Part shown: positions 56,331 to 64,000 of the stretch, piece by piece
Position numbering within the stretch: position 1 is the first letter of the stretch
How the letters are laid out: every line of letters starts with the position of its first letter
NCBI GenBank assembly: GCA_014898415.1
Contig: RCTD01000004.1
Location: forward strand, 2,355,001 to 2,419,000
Direction: 5' to 3'
From: Stromatinia cepivora
Taxonomy: Eukaryota; Ascomycota; Leotiomycetes; Helotiales; Sclerotiniaceae
DNA length: 64,000 bases
Program-made: the position numbers and the translations under genes
Notes under the pieces: generated by a model
What the model was told of the DNA's origin: nothing
The model's database searches: none
Seen by the model: only the letters and a program-made list of their open reading frames with translations

Positions 56331-59300
56331 TCATCTACCATCTTTACAAACTCGCAGTCTATCCTTTCTCAATCCACGGTCTCGAAGCCTCCGCTTCATC
56401 ATCAACCCATTCAAATCATCTAGTACCAAAGGAAACACGCAGTCCATATCCTCGATCTGTTGTGCTTGATCTTTAATAACTTGCTCTAGCGTCAATAAAC
56501 GTTCTAGAGTCTGCTCCTCAAGTAATCCCATCTCTGCTCGATGAACTCCAATCAGTTCTTCGATATCTGCCTCGTGCTTCTTCAAAAGAGTTGATTCTCG
56601 TTCCTCCGTGACGCCAAGAACTAGGGACTTAAGCTCTTCTTCTGATTTGACGCTTGGATTTTTATTTTCCTTGTCCGCTGATAATATTTCGTCCTTAAAA
56701 CCACCCAATAACTTTTCAATGCGTGCTTCGTACTCATCTCTAAGTACCTTTTGTTGATCTATCAAGAAACTTGCAATCAAAGGTTTAAACCTTTCCTCAT
56801 ACTTAATCTCGAGCTCCTTCTCCCGAGAGAGCATGCGTGCCTGAAATGCATTTTCAATGTCCTCATCATACTCCTTCCTCAATGCTTGGTCCTTTTCAGT
56901 CAAAAATTTCATGAGCATAGGCTTAAATGTCTCCTCATATTTAGCTTGTAGCTCGCAATCTCTCTTGGATACAAAGCCCTGAATCAAAAACTCAGCTGTG
57001 GCTTTGTGACGTTGAGCTTCGCTTTTGAGTCGCTCTTGCATCTTTTGATCCATGATAAATGTGCTATGTTTCTGACTTTCTTTCGTTTTCTGAGACAAAT
57101 CCCCACACGATTTCTCTAAATTACGCACCTTTTCATCCATCCTATTCATAAGCGTATCGGATTGCTTATGCTGGAGTTCAAGAGTAGACTGGCGATGTTT
57201 TACCTGCGTTTCTTGTAAAGCACAAATCTTTTCTGCCAATGCTACTTCAGATGACTTCAAGCTCTCTCGCAGTTCGTTAATAGAATTGTGGCCTTGTTCT
57301 TCCAAACGTCTCTCCATTTGTTGAATAGTTTTTGGAGTAGTCTCCAAGAATGCTGTATGTTCGCTCTGCAATTTATCCATGGCAGAAGAATTTTTCATGA
57401 CCTCAATATCTAGATTGCGGAGTTCTTCTTCGCGTTCTTCTTGCCATGTCTTCCAATTAGAGGCCAAGGTTTCTGTATGGCTTTTCTGGACATTAACATT
57501 CGATACAAATTGTGAGACGGTCTCCTCCGTAGCTGCAAGTCGATTATGAGAGGCCATAAGTTGATTATTCATGGTTATAATCATTTTCTCTGCCGCCGCT
57601 AGCCTGCTCTCAATAATTGCCCCGACTGCACCAACTCTTCCTGCCTGCTGCTTCTTCAAATCATCAATATGGCCCATTAGGCCGGCTCGGACAGTAAGAA
57701 TCCTTTCCCCTATCGCGCTTTCCAACTCTGCAAGCTTAGAATTGTGCTTCTTATCAGTGGTATCAATCCACTCGGCAGTTCTGTGGTCCAAAGCGGTAAA
57801 GCGTCTGGAGTCTTGATCCATCTTCTTTTCAATAGCCTTTATTCTGATGGAGAATTGTCTAAGATGTGCATCTGATTCCGAGGCAAGCTGCGACCTCAGA
57901 GAATCAAACTTGCCTTGATCATTCTGGGAACCATGCGAAACTTTATTCTTCAATTCTTCAAGGTCACCATGACGCGAAGCCACTGCAGTCTGCAGAAGAT
58001 TGACACGTTCGTTAAGTTTTTGACGTTCGCTTTCTATCTGAGATACCATCTTTCTGCGAAGATCTTCTTCCAGTTGACAATGACGTGACAAATCTTGTGC
58101 CGTGCCTTCATATTGTTTACCGAGAGTCATTAGTCGATTAGCATGATCTGCTATTGCAGATTCAATACTTGGAATAGGTGCCTGGGAGAAATGTTAGCTT
58201 TACGTCAGATATTTTCCCATTGTCCTTCTCCCCGGATTCTCTTTTGAGGAGCATGCTTACCTGCTTCAGCGCTCTTATACTGCCCTGTGCATCTTTAAGT
58301 TGTGCTGCGTGACTACTTCTCGAGGCTTGTAACGACTCATTAGTCTGCCCTAATGACCTTACACGCTTAGATAGCTCCTTTTGTTCTCTAGATTCAGCTT
58401 CGGTGGCAAGAAGTCTAGCGCTCAGTTCTTCTGTTGATAATTTACATTCTTCCAACCGCGAAAATAGCTCACGGTTACGATTCTCTGATCCATCAAGCTG
58501 TCTAGCCATCTCCTCGAACTTCTGTTTGTGTGTATTTTCTGATGATAACAGTCGATTTTCCAGATTGCGTATATGTGCAGTCAAAGGTCCGGTGCTTTGT
58601 TGTACAACATTTGCTATCATACTTTCTATAAGTCCACCATTCGCATTAGAGTTATCTGGCAGTCCTGACACAGGCGGAACAGCTGGAATATTTAAAGGCA
58701 ATGGAGGCGGTGGCATGGCTGAGAATGTTGATAGCGCAGAGGGAGGCCTGGAAGAAGTAGAATTGTCAAGTCTAAATCTGACATTTTCGAGGTGGCTTTT
58801 GGATTTCAAGTGATTCTCAAAATTATTTGTTTTTTTGTACTTTGCAACTTTATGTTCCGTGTCACAATCGGTGCATCTAATATCGTAACCATCTGTTGCT
58901 TTGAACCGGGAATCTGGATATTTTTGACGAAGTTCACTTAACCCTCTTTGGAGCCAAATTGGTAGAGACAACTAAATAAATCAGTCTAGGATACCATTCA
59001 TGATTCCGAACCTGCTTACCAGCTTTTCATCCTTTGGCTCTTGATTCGGGAAAAAGTCCATCTGCGGGTAATGCTCAGACTGAACGGATGGGCTATAAAA
59101 TTGCTCCGGAGCAGAAATTCTTCGATTTCCATCTAGAGGCGCGAGTGCAGGCCGAGCTAATCTCTGAGGACTAGAGTTTCTGCTGCCCAAGTTTGAATGG
59201 ATTATAGAAGGAGTGTCGTTCTCAGAAGCATCACTCTCTTCCACCTCTGTTATTCTTCTTTTTCTAAATTTCGGGGCTGATCCTTTCGGGTCAATGCCTT

Positions 59301-59780
59301 CCCTCAAGCTTCGATCGATCTTCTTATGTGGTTTCTCGGGCTGTATATTTGGTATTGGAACTTGTCCAGCATGTTCGTTGGAGTTGTTCTCCTTGTTGGA
59401 AGACGAATCAATATCTCGAGGCCTGACAAAATCGTAAAGTCGCAAAACAACCTTGCCCTCACTGTTTTCAAATAAATCTACCGTCGTGCCCTATGAAAGA
59501 CGTCAGCACATTAGTGGATATAGCTAGAACATGCTATCTCCAATACCTCATCTACCATACGAGCCACAACAGTCTTGAATATTTTCTTTTGATTCCTAAT
59601 GAAGGTGGAACTTTCTGCCAGAACGCGATCTAGTTGATCGATATAAGGTTCTTGAATTACAGTACCAGAAATACCTTCTCCCTTGGCAAGATTGTAATCA
59701 TAGAGAAACCTAACTACGAAGTCTCTAATACGAATATTATCCGCATCAGAAACCTCTTCATCTGCCATGGTTGTACTCAA
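56331..59780 (-). CDS. Coiled-coil protein with a C2H2-like zinc finger (1088 aa)
   Basis: Four exons: 59780-59547, 59490-59020, 58971-58261 and 58181-56331, with introns of 56, 48 and 79 nt; all phases are 0 and join exactly. The N-terminus (NIRIRDFVVRFLYDYNLAKG) is helical and ordered. A Ser/Pro-rich linker has APKFRKRRITEVEESDASEN. A finger of the form C-x2-C-x17-H-x5-H lies at about 268-295 (RCTDCDTEHKVAKY, ENHLKSKSH), resembling U1/BED-type fingers. Then a proline patch (MPPPPLPLNIPAVPP) leads into nearly 700 residues of coiled coil. Near residues 860-960 there is a repeated unit, EERFKPLIASFLIDQQ and ETFKPMLMKFLTEKDQ. The family is not recognised; a structural or chromatin-associated role is a guess. 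Start may be the Met at residue 5. Confidence 0.82.
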
Positions 59781-60328
59781 TTGGGTTGTAAGTCGTTCAA
59801 TGAGGGGATGTCAGGTGCATTCGTGATTTCTCGCGATTTTGGCGTTTGTGTACCTGAAACTAAGTACCGATGCACGGTCCTTCACTAATGTTTATCCGGA
59901 CCCACAGAAGCTTCATGCTTCAGACGTGGGGAACTTTTGACCTCATTTGTGGATTAATGGATTAATAAGGGAGGAACCTGTTGAATTTACGAATATCATA
60001 TCTTCATCTCACCTCACCTCAAATCATTACTGTTCAATTGATCTATCACTTCAACTCCAGCTTCATTGATACTCTTACCATGGATTTTTGCCCGGATAAC
60101 CACCCAGGAAAGGTTTACGCCGCAGCCAAAAGCCACAAGGGGAAAAAGCAATAAAATGAGGAGCACAATCATATTATGAATAAATGAAAAAGGGAGCTGA
60201 TTGAGCCTTGCTGTATATTGGCTTGGTTTTCAAATCAAACTTCTCTCGTGTCACTTAAGAAGAGTTTGTCTCTATTCTCGTCATCTGGTTTACAATAACA
60301 CACGTCAGTCAATCAGCCCAAAGTCGAA
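59781..60328. promoter_or_regulatory. Divergent promoter between two coiled-coil genes
   Basis: 548 bp between start codons on opposite strands. The last 100 bp on the plus side are CT-rich. Confidence 0.4.
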
Positions 60329-61056
60329 ATGGCCTCTCTAAAGAGAAGACGGGAGAGTCGCGCTGAAGCACCCTATCGGCCTTCTCATAACTCTACGAAA
60401 CTGCCAACTAGTGCGACGCCCCACTTCACTCCACGCTTTTAATACGACCATGCTAATTTCACACAGCAACACTTCGCACCTCACGACGTAGCACAATGTC
60501 CACGCCGAGGACTGCGAACACTGGTAGTGACGACAGGGACATCAACAGGCCGTCTCAAAACTTTAACGAAACCATTGCAACTCCCAAGTCAGCAGCAGAA
60601 TCCGTTACGGTTCGGGTTTTAGAAGAGACGGCAGATGAGCAAGCACGGGTAATTCAAGCCATGACATCAACAATCGCTACCAAAGATTTACGTATTCAAA
60701 AACTGAATCGAAAGATTGGAAGACGTGACAAAAGTCTGGAAAAATTGAGAAAACAAATGGAGCACTCAAACATCGCATTTTCGAAGCTAAATTGGTCGAA
60801 TTTCGAAGCAATGGATATTGGGACCAAACATGACGAGAGGATAAAGATTTTGAGGGACAATCGTCCAGCTTTAGCAGATGGGCTCTGTACGAAATGTGGG
60901 GAGAATTGCTTTCGTTTAGTTAAGGAAAATCAACAATTGAGAGACAGGTTACATGAGGTCGATGGGTTATGCATAAGACTCAGAACTGAGTGTAGCAAGC
61001 TGGAGAATAAAATCAGGAGGCTCGAAAGGAATTTAGATAGGATTGGGGGAGAGTAG
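60329..61056 (+). CDS. Small coiled-coil hypothetical protein (223 aa)
   Basis: Exons 60329-60410 and 60467-61056. The 56-nt intron has an unusual GTGCGA donor, branch GCTAATTTC and acceptor CACACAG. It joins a first exon MASLKRRRESRAEAPYRPSH in frame to LRTSRRSTMSTPRTANTG. Without the intron the protein would start at 60496 (186 aa), and the first exon would be a 37-codon upstream ORF. A coiled coil covers about 75-125 (IQKLNRKIGRRDKSLEKLRK). A C-x2-C-x3-C group (CTKCGENC) lies near 170, followed by a second coil (CSKLENKIRRLERNLDRIGG). Family unknown. Confidence 0.72.
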
Positions 61057-61624
61057 TAATCTACATCTATCTGGCTACCGGGCAGAAATCAAGGCAGTTT
61101 GGATGTTAAAGGTTGTGAATCAATCAAGTCAATCAATTCATATACTTGTCATAACGTGGACAGATGAAAGTAGACATTTGGTTGTTCAAGCAACAATCAA
61201 ACATTCCATATAATCTCGGACGACAATTGTAGGCAAATTTGCATTCACTTCTCCCTTCACTTCCTTTATCTCCCCCTTCAATTCACCTTCACTTACTTTT
61301 GCTATTGTTATCATTCGCTGCCACTAAGAAATTGCATGGCCGCTCTCTTTGCTTTTTCCTCCCACTTCCTTTTTCTAGGCACGATCTGACAAATTCATGC
61401 AGCTCCCCATCGCTGCCCACATACAACTTTCTTTCAAGTTACAAGTCCCTCATTTACTTTCGAGTCTGAAAAACCCCATTCAGTAAACCAAAATCACGAA
61501 ATACTATATCCAGAGTTTAGTTTCCTCCTATTCAATATATCACCAAACCCTCAAATAGACCCGCGCAGTAATACCTCTGCTCAACAACCAAAGCGTTTGC
61601 AATATCAGTCAATCCTGTACGATC
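61057..61624. other. Intergenic with CT-rich leader
   Basis: 568 bp, no gene. The CT-rich stretch 61240-61300 and further pyrimidine tracts suggest the promoter and leader of the next gene. Confidence 0.45.
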
Positions 61625-63640
61625 ATGACGTCGAATAAACATAAGAGATCGACTCCTCATAAATCGCCTCAAAATTCATCAACTCATAAACCTCACAAAC
61701 CTCAAAGATCCCACAAATCCCCCCAAGAGAAAGCCAGACCGTTAATACCAAACTCATCAAACTCTCCAAACCCTCCGATCCTTCCTCCAAAATATGTCAG
61801 AGCTGCTCGTCCAATTCTGCCACCTACTCGAAGGGTTTTATTTCCTCAAAATTCGAAGCAGAGTAATAGTAAGTATTTACATTCATCTCTCATTTTTAGC
61901 ACAATTAACAAGCCTTAGGTCAGCAACTTTTCTCTTCTCCACCTCCTGCTAAAAAAGATCACTCGAGGACGGGTAAGTAATTTTCTTCTGCTTGTACGTA
62001 CTGTTCACTAACTGGAATTTCTAGGAAAACATGCTTTATCCCCATCAGCTACAGATGCCTCGGATCATCGACCATTCAAGAAACAATGTCTTTCATCTCC
62101 ACCTCCTGCGAAAAGTACCAAGCTTGTACCTACAGAGTCTAGCAGTGTTGATCGGCGGGCGAGGATGAGCACATCAAATGATGATGATGAAGATGAAGAT
62201 GAAGATGAAGAAGGCACACTAAGTCCACCAAGTCGGAAGAGAAAAACGAATGCCATTGCAGGTGCGGCAGAAAGACACAAGAAACCAGCCCTTTCTGTTG
62301 CCACACCACCAAAGGCAGCTGTATCTAATGCCACACCACCGAAACATCACCCCTCCCCATTCTCTACCACCCAACCCAATTCAAAAGCTGTCAACATGAT
62401 CGACATAACTGTTATTCGACTTGAGAAAGAGGAGCTTCAAAAGCGCCTCGATACTTCTGTTCAACAAGCACAACAAGCAAATAACGAGGTGAAGAAATGG
62501 GAGACCAAATGCAAAGCAACAATTGACACACAGGAGACACTCAACAGACTTCTTCATGCTGAGATGGAAGAGAAAGAGAAGCTTCAACGTCGATTAGATA
62601 CTTTTACGCAACAAGCACACGGACTAAAACTCGAAGCGAAAGACTGGGAGGATAGATGGAAAGAAACAAGTGAAGAAAATAATTCCCTACGCAAACGACT
62701 AGGCTCCAAGACCATGGAGCACGACGCAGCCGAAGCCAACACAGAACAATGGCAACTCCAACACCGTATTCAAACCGACAAGAATATCAAACTCCAACGT
62801 GAGCTCAAGCAAGCGAAAAAACGCAGCGAAAAAGATCATATTCAGGATCCCCATCAATTCGCGAATAAAGTTGTTCAATTGGAGCAAGAACTTTCAGAGT
62901 TGAAATCTCAAAACACGAAGATTGGCCATAGGAAGGAACACGAGGAATACCTTGAGGCAACGAATAAGCTCCTAGCGAGACAAGTTGCACAGCTCAAGGA
63001 GGACGTACAGCATAAAGATGAGCTAGAGAAACAGATTACACAATTGCAGGAAGAATTGCGAAATACCAAGGAAAAATCATCGGAAAAGGTCGTCTGGCAG
63101 CGAGATGATCGAGCGAAAGAAGTTACACAGTTGAAAGAAGTAGTCCAAAATACCAAGAACGAATTAGCGAAAAACATCGCAAGGCTAAAGGAAGAGATAA
63201 AACAAAACGATACATTAATCGTCCAATACACCCAACTCCAAGAAGACCTCTCATTCAAAACCGACCTCGCATCTCAAGCATCACGAACCCATTCCCACGA
63301 AACCTCCACCCTTCACCAAAAAATCACACACCTCCAATCCCAACTAAACAACTCAAATCAAGAACTGCGTACCCTCCACGAAGAACTCCTCTCCAAAAAC
63401 GAAGAAATCGAATGCTTGACTTCCGACCATTCAATCGAGATACAGAAATTAAAAGAGGAGAGACATAATCTAGAAGTCGTGAATAGGTATAAAGATATGG
63501 GGTTGGAGAAGATGGGGTTGTTGGTTGCGGGGTGGACTTTGAAGTGGCAGAGTATTGGTGCTGGTGCTAGGAATGGTGCAGAGGGGAAGATACCAGGGGT
63601 GGAGGGTCTGGGTGTGTGTGTTAATGGAGTGAGGATGTGA
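61625..63640 (+). CDS. Coiled-coil hypothetical protein (637 aa)
   Basis: Exons 61625-61868, 61919-61972 and 62025-63640, introns of 50 and 52 nt, phases 1 and 1. The N-terminus is basic and Ser/Pro-rich (TSNKHKRSTPHKSPQNSS, PLIPNSSNSPNPPILPPKY). The motif SSPPPAK occurs twice, once in the 18-codon exon 2 and once at the start of exon 3. An acidic run of about 13 Asp/Glu (NDDDEDEDEDEE) precedes SPPSRKRKT, a likely nuclear signal. From about residue 255 to 600 it is a continuous coiled coil (EELQKRLDTSVQQAQQANNE, ITQLQEELRNTKEK), ending with a Gly-rich tail. Family not recognised. Confidence 0.8.
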
Positions 63641-63943
63641 TGATTTTTGAAGAATTGCTTGTTTATCTACCTAGGTAGTTATGTTGAGTGAGTGAGTGAG
63701 GATATTGGATATTGGATGTTGATTTTGATATTGGTATACGATTTCTCGAATTGTAACTCGCACACAAATTGCATACTCGATAATCGAAACGACAAGAAGG
63801 AAATCCAGCGCGTTGTTCGCGGTATTGTTAAGTAAATAAGATAATTTAAGAGGAACTAGCGGGTCATCCTTAGTAATTTAGTAGAGAAAGAAATATCTCG
63901 ATGTACCTATTCCCATATCCAAGAAAGAGAGTAATTACCTACC

Positions 63944-64000
63944 TACCTCCCTATCCATCCATCCATCCATCCATCCATCCATCCATCCATCTATCCATCT
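63944..64000. repeat. (ATCC)n microsatellite at the right edge
   Basis: Begins as ctacctacctccct and passes into at least ten atcc units; the array continues past the window or ends near it. Confidence 0.85.

Overview
The window looks like nuclear DNA of a filamentous ascomycete, most likely a leotiomycete of the Botrytis/Sclerotinia type. The evidence is short GT-AG introns (mostly 48-110 nt) with CTAAC/CTAAT-like branch sites, gene spacing of about 1-2 kb, orthologues of core eukaryotic genes (APN1, RED/IK, PYM, QCR9, UBR1, HRQ1) and AT-rich islands with mutations of the RIP kind. The taxon is an inference from style; no rRNA or other marker is present. Splice sites below were chosen by reading both strands and checking that the frames join.

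Layout. 1-633: the 5' part of a proline-rich gene on the minus strand, running off the left edge. 1531-7201: three minus-strand genes (APN1 AP endonuclease, RED-like splicing factor, a CYP7/CYP8-like P450). 7202-13705: an accessory-looking stretch with an AT-rich block, a gene with two NUMOD1-like repeats, degenerate tandem repeats, and a glutathione S-transferase gene broken by three stops and one missing base. 13706-17188: a large orphan protein on the minus strand. 17619-21277: two tandem paralogues with a shared N-terminal region and a long arginine/glutamate coiled coil, with reading-frame breaks. 21278-25657: gene-poor DNA.

25658-41187 is a conserved housekeeping block: nucleoside hydrolase with an 8-nt micro-exon, PYM, QCR9 (five exons for 65 residues), UBR1 N-recognin and HRQ1 helicase. 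A perfect (GATGG)18 array with further G-tracts lies upstream of HRQ1.

42201-53816 is the most unusual part: four dispersed same-strand paralogues, each with a different disordered N-terminus and one shared C-terminal module of about 190 residues that reads as two degenerate RRM folds in tandem. I do not recognise the family. 56331-63640 holds three coiled-coil genes: one with a C2H2-like finger and two smaller neighbours, one of which faces it across a divergent promoter.

Functionally the block mixes DNA repair (APN1, HRQ1), RNA metabolism (RED, PYM, the RRM-like family), proteolysis (UBR1), respiration (QCR9) and nucleoside salvage. Nothing suggests a secondary-metabolite cluster, and I found no intact transposon, tRNA, rRNA or CRISPR array.
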